Assembly (NCBI GenBank): GCA_020444245.1
Contig: JAHLLI010000005.1
Location: 62,001-126,000, forward strand
Reading direction: 5' to 3'
DNA from: Actinomycetales bacterium
Lineage (GTDB): Bacteria; Actinomycetota; Actinomycetes; Actinomycetales; Cellulomonadaceae
Length of the DNA: 64,000 bases
Every line of letters begins with the position of its first letter. Position 1 is the stretch's first letter. The notes beneath the pieces were generated by a model. The model ran no database searches. It saw nothing but the letters and a program-made list of their open reading frames with translations, and was not told where the DNA came from. Shown piece by piece: positions 33,805 through 42,099 of this stretch. The translations under genes were made by a program, and so were the position numbers.

Positions 33805-34794
33805 TCAGCGCAGGGCGGCGGCGTCGACCAGGCCTTCCCGGACCAGGTCCGGCCACAGCTCGGCGGGAACGCCGCGCTCGTAGCGGTCGACGTTCGTGTC
33901 GATCTGCTCGACGGTGCGCATCCCGAGCGCGATCGCGACCACTGCGGGGTGCAGCAGCGGGAAGGCGATGGCCGCGGCCGGCAGGGTCGTGCCGTGTCGC
34001 TCGCAGACCTCCGCCAACCGGCGGGCGCGTGCGATCGTCGACGCCGGCGCCCGGGTGTAGTCGTACCGGGCGTCGGCCGCGGGCCACGGGCTGGCGAGCA
34101 GCCCCGAGTTGAACACCCCGACCACCACGACGGCGACGCCGGCCGCGCGCGCCGGCTCGAGGGCGGAGGCCAGGCCGCCCTGCTCGAGCAGCGTGTAGCG
34201 CCCGGCGACCATGACGACGTCGGCCAGCCCGGCGGTGAACAGTCCCGGGACCCGGTCCGGGGCGTTGGTGCCGACCCCGATCGCCCCGACCACGCCCTGG
34301 TCGCGGAGCCCGGCCAGTGCCTCGAGCGCGTCGAGGCCGGCGCCGGGGCCCAGCTGGTCGGGGTCGTGCGCGTAGGCGATGTCGACGTGGTCCAGGCCCA
34401 GCCGGTCCAGGGAGTCGTCCAGCGAGCGCCGGACGCCGTCGGGCGAGAAGTCCCAGACGCGACGCAGGTCGCCGGGCACCACGAAGCCGTCGTCGTCCAG
34501 CTCGGTGGGGTGCGGGTTGGGCTCGATCAGGCGCCCGACCTTGGTCGACAGCACGAACTCGTCGCGGGGGACTCCGGCCAGGGCCCGGCCCAGCCGCCGC
34601 TCGGACAGCCCGAGGCCGTAGTGCGGGGCGGTGTCGAAGTAGCGCACGCCGCGTTCCCACGCGTGCTCGACCGCCCGGGCGGCGTCCTCGTCGGACACCG
34701 CCCGGTGCAGGTTGCCGATCACGGAGGCGCCGAAGCCGACCTCCGACAGGTGCAGGCCGGTGGTGCCGAGGGGGCGGGCGGGCAGCGTGGTCAT
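33805..34794 (-). CDS. Aldo/keto reductase, D-threo-aldose 1-dehydrogenase / L-galactose dehydrogenase type
   Basis: 329 residues. The AKR tetrad is D54 and Y59 (FDTAPHYG), K85 (STKVG) and H143 (YAHDPD). VFNSGLLASPWP and YTLLEQ are typical of the branch that oxidises L-fucose, L-galactose and D-arabinose at C1. The start overlaps the lactonase stop (ATGA). In this operon it would oxidise the imported aldose to its lactone, which the lactonase opens. It is the last gene of the long transporter operon. Confidence 0.87.
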   Translation of the reverse strand: MTTLPARPLGTTGLHLSEVGFGASVIGNLHRAVSDEDAARAVEHAWERGVRYFDTAPHYGLGLSERRLGRALAGVPRDEFVLSTKVGRLIEPNPHPTELDDDGFVVPGDLRRVWDFSPDGVRRSLDDSLDRLGLDHVDIAYAHDPDQLGPGAGLDALEALAGLRDQGVVGAIGVGTNAPDRVPGLFTAGLADVVMVAGRYTLLEQGGLASALEPARAAGVAVVVVGVFNSGLLASPWPAADARYDYTRAPASTIARARRLAEVCERHGTTLPAAAIAFPLLHPAVVAIALGMRTVEQIDTNVDRYERGVPAELWPDLVREGLVDAAALR

Positions 34795-35636
34795 CGCAGG
34801 CCGTACACCCGGATCGCGTTGCCGCCGTCGATCGCTTCCCGCTCGGACTCCGTGAGGTCGTCGGTGAGCTCGAGGTACGCGTCGAGCCAGCGCCGGTAGC
34901 CGCCGGCCAGCTCCACGAGCGGCCAGTCGGAGCCGAAGAGCATGCGCTGGGGTCCGAAGGTCTCCAGCGCATGCTCGACCACCGGGCGCAGGCGCTCGGT
35001 GGTCCACGAGTCCCAGTGGTCCTCGGTCACGACGCCGGAGACCTTCACCGCGACGTTCGGGCAGGTCGCCACCTCGGCCAGGTCGCGGGCCCAGGTGACG
35101 AGGTCGGTGCTCGTCATCGGCACCTTGCCCAGGTGGTCCAGGACGAACCCGGTGGACGGGTGGCGCCGGGCCACCTCGGCGGCGAGCCGCAGCTGGTGGT
35201 GCGCGATCAGCAGGTCGTAGGTCAGACCGGCGTCGGCGAGCGCGGCCAGGCCCCGGCCCACGTCCGCGCGGGCGAGCCAGCGTTCGTCGGGCTCGACGAA
35301 CGTGACGTGCCGCACCCCGACCAGCGCGTCGCCACCGCGGCCCGCGCGCAGGGTCTGCACCTGCGCGGGGACGTCCGCCGTGAGGTCCAGCCAGCCGACC
35401 ACGCCACGCACGCTCGGCAGCTCGCCCGCGTCCGCGAGCAGGTCGACGGTCTCGCCGATCTCGTTGACGCACTGCACGGCCACGCACCCCGACACCCCGA
35501 GCGCGGCGAGCTCGGCCACTGCGGCGGGCGCCGGGTAGTCCCGGTCGATCGCGGCCATCGTGGTCGGGTCGATCCACGGCTGCGGGTGCCGGCTGCGGTC
35601 CCAGGTGTGCAGGTGGGCGTCGACGAGAGCTCTCAC
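34791..35636 (-). CDS. Amidohydrolase-family lactonase (L-fuconolactonase-like, COG3618 type)
   Basis: 281 residues. DAHLHTWD at 6-13 gives the first metal/substrate histidines of the family. FVLDHLGKVP, VAVKVSGVVTEDHW and MLFGSDWPLV follow in the order typical of L-fuconolactonase and related sugar lactonases. GTG 35636 overlaps the mutarotase stop (GTGA). It hydrolyses the sugar lactone made by the aldose dehydrogenase encoded next. Confidence 0.88.
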   Translation of the reverse strand: MRALVDAHLHTWDRSRHPQPWIDPTTMAAIDRDYPAPAAVAELAALGVSGCVAVQCVNEIGETVDLLADAGELPSVRGVVGWLDLTADVPAQVQTLRAGRGGDALVGVRHVTFVEPDERWLARADVGRGLAALADAGLTYDLLIAHHQLRLAAEVARRHPSTGFVLDHLGKVPMTSTDLVTWARDLAEVATCPNVAVKVSGVVTEDHWDSWTTERLRPVVEHALETFGPQRMLFGSDWPLVELAGGYRRWLDAYLELTDDLTESEREAIDGGNAIRVYGLR

Positions 35637-35959
35637 GGCAGGTGCCAGACCTCCTCCATCGCCCGCCAGCCGTCGCCGGGGCGCGCGTCCCGGCCGAACG
35701 CGACCTGGCACGGGTCGGTGAGCGCGAGCCACCGTTGCACCTCCGGCTCCGCGTCGACCGCCGCGAGGTCCGCCGCATGGTCGGAGCCGGTGTACTCGTA
35801 GTAGCCCACCAGGGTGTCCTCGAGGATGAAGATCGAGTAGTTCGTGACGTGATGGGCCGACAGCGCCGCCTCCACGCCCGGCCACACCGCCGCGTGCAGG
35901 CGCAGGTACTCGGCCTTGCGCTCGGGCACGACGTCCACGACGAACGCGAAGCGCTGCAC
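35633..35959 (-). CDS. L-rhamnose mutarotase-like protein
   Basis: 108 residues from GTG 35959, preceded by AAGGAG. The protein has the family pattern: RFAFVVDVVPERKAEYLRLHAAVWPGV at the start, NYSIFILEDTLVGYYEY in the middle and the C-terminal MEEVWHLP. The tyrosine and histidine used for ring opening are in the usual places (EYLRLH). It interconverts sugar anomers after uptake. It sits between the transporter and lactonase genes with a 2-bp gap and a 4-bp overlap. Confidence 0.9.
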   Translation of the reverse strand: MQRFAFVVDVVPERKAEYLRLHAAVWPGVEAALSAHHVTNYSIFILEDTLVGYYEYTGSDHAADLAAVDAEPEVQRWLALTDPCQVAFGRDARPGDGWRAMEEVWHLP

Positions 35960-35961
35960 GC

Positions 35962-36864
35962 TCACTCCTTGGTCCCCCCTGCGGTCAGACCCGCGACCAG
36001 GAACCGCTGGGAGAACAGGAAGATCAGCAGCACCGGGGTCACGGCCAGGAGCGTCGCGACCGCCAGGGTCGGCAGCTCGATCGAGGTGACCCCGGCCGCC
36101 GTGGGGTTGAACGCCGGCACGTTGGACAGCAGCTCGGTCAGCCCCACCTGGATGGGCGAACCCTTGCCGGGCACCGTCAGGAACGGCAGGAAGTAGTTGT
36201 TCCAGTTCGCCACGAAGCTGAAGAAGCCGACCAGCGCGACGACGGGGGTGGCCAGCGGCATCGCGACCCGCCGGAACACCGCGAACTCGCCGCACCCGTC
36301 GATGCGCGCCGCGTCGAGCAGGTCCCGTGGCACGCTCGTGGAGAAGTAGATGTAGGTCAGGTACACCCCGAACGGGAAGAACGAGAAGGGCAGGATCGCG
36401 GCCAGCGGCTTGCCGATCAGGTGCACCGCCGAGAGCTCGAGGAAGATCGGCAGCACCAGCGCGGTGTTCGGGATCAGCATCACGACGAGCGTCGTGGTGA
36501 GCAGCGTCTTGCGCCCGCGGAAGTCGCCGAGCGCGAGCGCGTAGCCCGCCGGGATCGTGGTCACCAGGGTGATCGCGAGGGCGGCCACCGAGTAGTAGGC
36601 CGAGTTGCCCAGCCACCGGAAGACGATGCCGTCCTGGAAGGTGACCAGGGACGACCAGTTGGCCGCGAGGTCGGCGAGCGTACCGGGTTGGAACGGGCCG
36701 GTCGTGATCAGGTCATGCGGGGACTTGCCGGACGCGATCAGCAGCCAGACGATCGGGATGACGAAGAAGACCACGAAGAAGACCGCCACCAGGACGATCG
36801 TCGCGCGGCCGAGCCAGGCTCCCGGGGTCAGCTCGCGGCGGCGCCGCCGCCTAGTCGCGCTCAA
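35962..36864 (-). CDS. Carbohydrate ABC transporter permease (MalG type)
   Basis: 300 residues with six hydrophobic segments after a very basic N-terminus (ATRRRRRREL). VIPIVWLLIASGKSPHDL is the MalG-type first segment. The EAA loop is DLLDAARIDGCGEFAVFRRVAMPLATP, and the end is FSQRFLVAGLTAGGTKE. It overlaps the upstream permease by 14 bp. It forms a CUT1 importer with the two preceding genes; no ATPase gene is nearby. Confidence 0.9.
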   Translation of the reverse strand: MSATRRRRRRELTPGAWLGRATIVLVAVFFVVFFVIPIVWLLIASGKSPHDLITTGPFQPGTLADLAANWSSLVTFQDGIVFRWLGNSAYYSVAALAITLVTTIPAGYALALGDFRGRKTLLTTTLVVMLIPNTALVLPIFLELSAVHLIGKPLAAILPFSFFPFGVYLTYIYFSTSVPRDLLDAARIDGCGEFAVFRRVAMPLATPVVALVGFFSFVANWNNYFLPFLTVPGKGSPIQVGLTELLSNVPAFNPTAAGVTSIELPTLAVATLLAVTPVLLIFLFSQRFLVAGLTAGGTKE

Positions 36865-37798
36865 AGAGTCCTCCTCGGACGACGAAGAATGCGCTCAGCC
36901 CCAGGGAGACGACCAGGAGCATCACGGCGATCGCCGCAGAGCCGTTGAGGTCGCTCTGCTTGAAGGCGAAGAGGTAGGCGAGCTGGTTCAGCGAGTAGTC
37001 GACGGGGACCACGGCATGGCTCGCCTGGGAGAGCACGCGGGGCTCGACGAACAGCTGGGTGCCGGCGGCGAGCGACATGATCGCCATGTAGGAGATCCAC
37101 TTGCGCAGCATCGGCAGCTGGATGTGCAGTGCGGTGCGCACCGCCCCGGCGCCGTCGATCCGCGCGGCCTCGAGCACCTCGACGGGGATCGAGTTGAGCG
37201 CGCCGTACATCACGACGATCCAGCCACCGGCGCCGGTCCAGAACGCGATGATCGCGAAGACCACCGGGAGGTTGCCGGGTGAGACCGTCTGCACGAACGT
37301 CTCGAAGCCGAAGGCCCGCAGCACCGCCGACACCGGGCTCACCGTCGGGTCGAGGACGAACAGCCACAGGACCACCGAGGAGGCGCCGGCCAACGCGCCG
37401 GGGATGTAGTAGACGAACCTCACCGACGAGCTGAGCCAACGCCTGCCGATCGCGTGCACGATCAGGGCGAGCAGCGTGACGAGCACGAGCAACGAGACGA
37501 GCCAGACGCCCACGAACGCGGCGACGTGGCCGACGGCGGGCAGGAAGCGGAAGTCCTGCCAGGCCCGGACGAAGTTGTCCAGGCCGGCGAACCCGCCCTG
37601 CGAGCCGGTCAGCGACATCCACAGCGCGTACAGGGTCGGCAGCACGCCGAAGGCGAGCGCGAACAGCACGTAGCCCGAGACGAAGACGTAGGACATCCTC
37701 GACCAGCGTCCCGTCACGGAGGCGCGGCGCCCGCCCGGCCGTCGCCGGCCCCGCGTGGCGGGACCGGCGACGGTGGTGGTGCCCGGAGCGATCGACAC
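36851..37798 (-). CDS. Carbohydrate ABC transporter permease (MalF type)
   Basis: 315 residues from GTG 37798, two bases after the binding-protein stop. A basic, Pro/Gly-rich N-terminus of about 35 residues precedes six hydrophobic segments. The EAA loop is EVLEAARIDGAGAVRTALHIQLPMLRKW. FVYYIPGALAGASSVVLWLFVLDP is a typical MalF-like central segment. It pairs with the next permease for uptake of the sugar handled by this operon. Confidence 0.88.
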   Translation of the reverse strand: MSIAPGTTTVAGPATRGRRRPGGRRASVTGRWSRMSYVFVSGYVLFALAFGVLPTLYALWMSLTGSQGGFAGLDNFVRAWQDFRFLPAVGHVAAFVGVWLVSLLVLVTLLALIVHAIGRRWLSSSVRFVYYIPGALAGASSVVLWLFVLDPTVSPVSAVLRAFGFETFVQTVSPGNLPVVFAIIAFWTGAGGWIVVMYGALNSIPVEVLEAARIDGAGAVRTALHIQLPMLRKWISYMAIMSLAAGTQLFVEPRVLSQASHAVVPVDYSLNQLAYLFAFKQSDLNGSAAIAVMLLVVSLGLSAFFVVRGGLFERD

Positions 37799-37800
37799 GA

Positions 37801-39189
37801 TCAGCTGACCTTGTAGCCGTTCGCCTGGGCCTCGTTCTTCAGGGCCTTCTCCCACGTCGCCAGGAGCGACTCGATCGTCTTCCCGGCGGCGATCTCAGGC
37901 GTCATCGTCTTGGCCCACACGGCTTCCTGGCTGAACTTCGGGTAGCCCCAACCATCCCAGACCTCGCCGGCGGCCTTGGTGACGTCGTCGGCGAAGCCGT
38001 CGACGAAGAACTTGCTCTCGGCCTGCTTGGCCAGCCACTGCTGACCCATCGACTGGTAGGCGGGCAGGCCGGGTGCGAGGTCGACCTGGTAGCGGGCGTC
38101 GCTGGTGACGAACTCCAGGAACTTCTTGGCCGCGTCCAGGTTGGCCGAGTGCCGCGAGACGAACCAGGTGCCGCCGCCGACGTTGCCGGTCGCCGCGTCC
38201 TGACCGTCCCAGGCCAGCGGGAGGCCCGCAGCGATCGTGCCGGGGGCGGCGTTCAGCGAGTCGGCGTTCTCGAACAGCGCGCCGGAGTACCACACCGGCC
38301 CGGGGAGCATGAGCACCTTGCCGGTGTACTTCTGCACGAACTCGGGGCTGAACACGCTCTCCTGGGCGATCGCGCCGGAGGGCACCAGGGCGTCCAGGAC
38401 CTTCGCCATCGCGACCGTGTTCGGGTCGGTCGCATCGGCGCTGAACTGGTCGACGCCGGTGACGGTGTTCATCGGTGCCTTGGCGCCCCAGAAGTACACC
38501 TCGGGAGCCCACGGGTCGCCGATGTCGCCGACGATGTACCCGGGGTGCTCGGTCGCGACCTTCTCGCCGAGCGCCTGGTACTCCTCCCAGGTGGTGGGCA
38601 CGGTGTAGCCGAACTGGTCCATGAGGGACTTGTCGTACCACGTCACTGCGGGTGCGAGGTCGTTGCGCAGGCCGTACACGGTGCCGTCGACGGTCACCGG
38701 TGCGAGCGCGCCGGGGGTGAAGCCGTCGAGCCACGACTGGTCGAAGTAGCCCTTGTCGAGCGGGGCGGCGAACGGGTCGGTGCCCTGGCTCGCCCATGCG
38801 GCGTCGTTGTTCTGCGTGGAGAAGACCACGTCCGGCCAGCCGCTGCCGGCCTGGTTGAACGCCTCGACCTTGGTCTGGAACGAGCCGGAACCGTTGGCGC
38901 CGCCGTCGTACGTCTCGACCTTGACCGGCACGTCGGGGTAGGCCTTCTGGAAGGCTTCGGCGGCCGGCTCACGTGAGGCGTCGACCCAGATGGTGATCGC
39001 GGAGGTCGGGTCCTGCGTCACGGTCTCGAAGCCGTACGGGGAGCTCGAGGCGCCGTCGGTCGCCGAGTCGCTCGGCCCTGTCGAGCCGCCGCTGCACGCG
39101 GCGACGGCGAGGAGCGAACCCGCGACCGCTGTCGCCGTCAGGAGCTGCCTCGGCCGCGTCGCCACGGCACGGGGGTGCTGAGTGGTCAT
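37801..39189 (-). CDS. Sugar ABC transporter substrate-binding lipoprotein
   Basis: 462 residues from ATG 39189, with AAGGAACGGG upstream. The signal peptide ends in the lipobox LAVAAC, followed by a Ser/Thr/Gly linker. ITIWVDASREPAAEAFQKAYPDVPVKVETYDGG and WPDVVFSTQNNDAAWASQGTDPFAAPLDKG fit extracellular solute-binding family 1, with the ligand loops EGSTFVS-like near GGGTWFVSRHSANLDAAKKFLEF. It is the first gene of the minus-strand transporter-mutarotase-lactonase-dehydrogenase operon. Its promoter region holds the second FCD-GntR site. Confidence 0.9.
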   Translation of the reverse strand: MTTQHPRAVATRPRQLLTATAVAGSLLAVAACSGGSTGPSDSATDGASSSPYGFETVTQDPTSAITIWVDASREPAAEAFQKAYPDVPVKVETYDGGANGSGSFQTKVEAFNQAGSGWPDVVFSTQNNDAAWASQGTDPFAAPLDKGYFDQSWLDGFTPGALAPVTVDGTVYGLRNDLAPAVTWYDKSLMDQFGYTVPTTWEEYQALGEKVATEHPGYIVGDIGDPWAPEVYFWGAKAPMNTVTGVDQFSADATDPNTVAMAKVLDALVPSGAIAQESVFSPEFVQKYTGKVLMLPGPVWYSGALFENADSLNAAPGTIAAGLPLAWDGQDAATGNVGGGTWFVSRHSANLDAAKKFLEFVTSDARYQVDLAPGLPAYQSMGQQWLAKQAESKFFVDGFADDVTKAAGEVWDGWGYPKFSQEAVWAKTMTPEIAAGKTIESLLATWEKALKNEAQANGYKVS

Positions 39190-39260
39190 GTGTCCCGTTC
39201 CTTCTTCCTTGGAGAAACCAGAGGCCATCGGCTCGTCGGAGCCAGCGAAACAGAGTAGAT

Positions 39261-39272
39261 CATACGTGTGAC
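39261..39272. promoter_or_regulatory. FCD-GntR operator, copy 2 (TCATACGTGTGA)
   Basis: Near-palindrome in the 161-bp divergent region between the transporter operon and the medium-chain dehydrogenase operon. Eleven of twelve bases match the copy at 30780-30791. It ties both operons to the FCD regulator. Confidence 0.6.
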
Positions 39273-39350
39273 CTTTGGGCAATGCTCGGGTAGAGTGCGA
39301 AACCGGATCGTGACCAAAGGCGCACGACCGTGGCACCGAGTGGAGGAACC

Positions 39351-40385
39351 GTGCTCACTGCTGCATACCTCGGCGACCGGACGGTCGGCGTCCTGGACGC
39401 GGAGCCGACCGCGCCGGCGCCGGGCGAGGTCCGGATCAAGGTCGCCTACGTCGGGCTGTGCGGCACGGACCTGCACATCGCGCACGGTCACATGGACCGC
39501 CGGGTCACCACGCCACTGGTCTTCGGGCACGAGATGAGCGGGGTGGTCGACGCGGTGGGCGACGGCGTGGACGGCTGGGTCCCGGGCGACGCGGTCACCG
39601 TGATGCCACTGCTGTGGGACGGCACCTGCCCGGCGTGCGTCGCGGGCCACCAGCACATCTGCCAGAACCTCACCTTCGTCGGGATCGACTCTCCCGGCGC
39701 GCTCCAGGCACTGTGGAACGTGCCGGCGTCCACCCTGGTGCGGGTGCCGCCGAGCATCGACCTGCGCGACGCCGCCCTGATCGAGCCGGTCGCGGTGGCG
39801 GTGCACGACGTGCGACGCGGCCGGGTGGCCGGTGGCGACGCCGTCGTGGTGCTCGGCGGTGGTCCGATCGGGACGCTCATCGCGAGCGTGGCGACCCGGT
39901 TCGGTGCCCGGGTGGCCGTCGTCGAGCCCGACCCGGCGCGCCGCGCCATGGTGCGCGGGCTCGGCTTCCAGACGCCCGACCCGGCCACGGCCGACGTGGT
40001 CGCCTGGGTGGAGGAGTGGACCGGCGGGGCGGGCGCCGACGTCGTCTTCGAGGTCTCCGGCGCGGCGGCCGCGGTCGCCACGGTCACCGACCTGGCCAAG
40101 GTCCGGGGGACGATCGTCGTCGTGGCGATCCACGCCGAGCCCCGCCCGGTGAACCTCCAGCGGGTGTTCTGGCGCGAGCTCGAGGTGCTCGGCGCACGGG
40201 TGTACGAGCGGGCGGACTTCGAGACCGCCGTCGAGCTGCTCGACGCGGGCGCGGTGCCGGCAGAGGCCCTCATCACCCGGGTCGCGCCGCTGGGCGAGAT
40301 CGCCGGGGCGCTGGAGGACCTCAGCGGCGGCCGGGCGATGAAGATCCTCGTCGACGTGCAGGCCGGGCAGGAGGTGGCCCGGTGA
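39351..40385 (+). CDS. Zinc-dependent medium-chain dehydrogenase
   Basis: 344 residues from GTG 39351, with GTGGAGGAACC upstream; the earlier GTG at 39330 has no such site. Catalytic zinc ligands are in LCGTDLHIAHG and GHEMSGVV. The structural zinc loop reads D-G-T-C-P-A-C-V-A-G-H-Q-H-I-C, so the first of the usual four cysteines is Asp. VVVLGGGPIGTLIASVATRFGARVAVVEPD is the NAD(P) site. Relatives oxidise polyols, sugar acids or threonine. It is coupled to the next SDR gene and shares a control site with the sugar-acid operon, so a sugar-acid substrate is likely. Confidence 0.85.
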   Translation: MLTAAYLGDRTVGVLDAEPTAPAPGEVRIKVAYVGLCGTDLHIAHGHMDRRVTTPLVFGHEMSGVVDAVGDGVDGWVPGDAVTVMPLLWDGTCPACVAGHQHICQNLTFVGIDSPGALQALWNVPASTLVRVPPSIDLRDAALIEPVAVAVHDVRRGRVAGGDAVVVLGGGPIGTLIASVATRFGARVAVVEPDPARRAMVRGLGFQTPDPATADVVAWVEEWTGGAGADVVFEVSGAAAAVATVTDLAKVRGTIVVVAIHAEPRPVNLQRVFWRELEVLGARVYERADFETAVELLDAGAVPAEALITRVAPLGEIAGALEDLSGGRAMKILVDVQAGQEVAR

Positions 40386-41140
40386 GCGGGATGTTCGACC
40401 TGACCGGCCGGCTCGCGGTGGTGACCGGGGCGAGCCGTGGGATCGGCTTCGCCATGGCCGAGGCGCTCGCCGAGGCGGGCGCCGACATCATCGGGGTGAG
40501 CGCGACCCTGCCGGCGACCGGCAGCGCCGTCGCCGCCGCGGTCGAGGCGCACGGTCGCCGGTTCGAGGCCAGGGCGGTGGACTTCGCGGACCGGGATGCC
40601 GTGCTCGCGCTCGGCGCGGAGCTCGCCACCCGCGCTCCCGACATCCTGGTCAACAACGCCGGGACCATCGAGCGCACGCCCGCGATCGACCACCCGCTGG
40701 AGATCTGGGATCGCGTGCTCGAGGTCAACCTGTCGAGCCAGTTCGCGCTCACCCAGCTGGTCGCCCGCCCGATGCTCGAGCGGGGCAGCGGCAAGATCAT
40801 CTTCACTGCGAGCCTGCTGAGCTTCCAGGGTGGGATCACGGTGCCCGGGTACACCGCCTCGAAGTCGGGCATCGCAGGGCTCACCAAGGCGCTGGCCAAC
40901 GAGTGGGCGTCGCGCGGCGTCAACGTCAACGCGATCGCCCCCGGGTACATCGCGACCGACAACACCGAGGCGCTGCGCAACGACCCGGTCCGGGCGCGGT
41001 CGATCCTCGAGCGCATCCCCGCGGGGCGCTGGGGCGAACCGTCCGACTTCGCCGGCGCCACGGTGTTCCTGGCCTCCGCCGCATCGGACTACGTGCACGG
41101 CACCGTGCTCCCGGTCGACGGGGGCTGGCTGGGGCGGTAG
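40382..41140 (+). CDS. SDR oxidoreductase, KduD-like (2-keto-3-deoxygluconate 5-dehydrogenase type)
   Basis: 252 residues from GTG 40382; the ATG three codons later, giving MFDLTGRLAVVTG, is also possible. TGASRGIGFAMAEALAEAGADIIGVS is the cofactor site, LVNNAG follows, and the catalytic Ser/Tyr/Lys lie in ASLLSFQGGITVPGYTASKSGIAGLTKALANEWA. The FQGGI..P.YTASK string and IPAGRWGEPSDFAGATVFLASAASDYV are close to my memory of KduD. It would interconvert 2-keto-3-deoxy and 2,5-diketo sugar acids. GTGA overlap with the preceding dehydrogenase. Confidence 0.83.
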   Translation: MSGMFDLTGRLAVVTGASRGIGFAMAEALAEAGADIIGVSATLPATGSAVAAAVEAHGRRFEARAVDFADRDAVLALGAELATRAPDILVNNAGTIERTPAIDHPLEIWDRVLEVNLSSQFALTQLVARPMLERGSGKIIFTASLLSFQGGITVPGYTASKSGIAGLTKALANEWASRGVNVNAIAPGYIATDNTEALRNDPVRARSILERIPAGRWGEPSDFAGATVFLASAASDYVHGTVLPVDGGWLGR

Positions 41141-41157
41141 CGGTAGCGGGAGCGGGA

Positions 41158-41177
41158 CCCCGGACACCGGCCCGGGG
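41158..41177. terminator. GC-rich hairpin between convergent SDR genes
   Basis: Stem CCCCGG / CCGGGG with an 8-nt loop in the 49-bp gap between two convergent genes. There is no T-run on either side, so it is at best a weak or factor-assisted bidirectional terminator. Confidence 0.3.
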
Positions 41178-41189
41178 CCCCGCAGCGCC

Positions 41190-41951
41190 TCAGATCGCGG
41201 ACCAGCCTCCGTCGCACGGCACGATCGCGCCGTTGACGTTGCTCGCGTCGTCCGAGAGCAGGAAGCAGATCACGGCCGCCTCCTCGTCGGGCTGCGCGAC
41301 CGGGGGGATGGTGGTGCCCATGATCGGGCCGAGCGTGGCCGCGGCGTGCTCGGACTTGAACGGGGCCTCGATGTTGGTGGCCACGGCACCCGGAGCCACC
41401 GCGTTGCAGCGGATGCCCTGGGCCTTGTAGAAGACCGCGACGGACTTGGTGAACCCGTTGACCGCGTGCTTGGAGGACGTGTACGCGACGCCGGACGCGG
41501 ACGCTCGCAGGCTCGCCTCGGAGGAGACGTTGACGATCGCACCCTTGCCCGCGGCGATCATCAGCGGCAGGACGGCGCGCGTCAGCCGCATCGGTGCGGT
41601 GAGGTTGACCGCGAGCACGCGGTCCCAGGTGGCGTCGTCGACCTCGGCGGGGGGAAGGAAGGCGTCCATGATCCCGGCCACGTTGGCCAGGCCGTCGACC
41701 CGTCCGCCCGCCGCGGCGACCAGCTGGTCGATGACCGCGGGGTCGGAGACGTCGCCGGCGACGGTGACCAGGTCGGCGCCGGGGTTCTCGGCGACGAGGG
41801 CGTCGAGGCGGTCCGCGACCACGTCGGTGGCGACCACCCGGGCGCCCTCGAGGCCCAGGCGGATCGCGGTGGCCTTGCCGATGCCCGAGCCGGCTCCGGT
41901 CACGATGACCGTGGTGTCGGCGAAGCGGCCCGGGGTGAAGGCAGGAGACAT
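41190..41951 (-). CDS. SDR-family oxidoreductase
   Basis: 253 residues from ATG 41951. VIVTGAGSGIGKATAIRLGLEGARVVATD is the nucleotide site, the NAG equivalent is ANVAGIMD, and the active site has SSEASLRASASGVAYTSSKHAVNGFTKSVA (Ser, Tyr, Lys). The C-terminus VNGAIVPCDGGWSAI is typical. It is divergent from a TetR gene with a short dyad between them. It may act on the same alicyclic or steroid-like compound as the flavoprotein encoded beyond the regulator, but the substrate is not readable from sequence. Confidence 0.85.
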   Translation of the reverse strand: MSPAFTPGRFADTTVIVTGAGSGIGKATAIRLGLEGARVVATDVVADRLDALVAENPGADLVTVAGDVSDPAVIDQLVAAAGGRVDGLANVAGIMDAFLPPAEVDDATWDRVLAVNLTAPMRLTRAVLPLMIAAGKGAIVNVSSEASLRASASGVAYTSSKHAVNGFTKSVAVFYKAQGIRCNAVAPGAVATNIEAPFKSEHAAATLGPIMGTTIPPVAQPDEEAAVICFLLSDDASNVNGAIVPCDGGWSAI

Positions 41952-41981
41952 CGTTGTGCCCTTTCTTCGGCTGTTCACAGG

Positions 41982-41995
41982 TACCCCAACGGGTA
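41982..41995. promoter_or_regulatory. Short dyad in the SDR/TetR divergent region
   Basis: TACCC-CAAC-GGGTA between the divergent SDR and TetR starts. The arms are only 5 bp, so support as a TetR operator is modest. Confidence 0.3.
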
Positions 41996-42099
41996 TCCGC
42001 CTCGACGGTACTCCGATCCGGACTCCGTGTCCGATTCCGCCGGCGGCGGTCTTCGGCGCCCAGGTCCCGGTGGCGTCGGGGCGAGCTAGTGTTCGGCGC

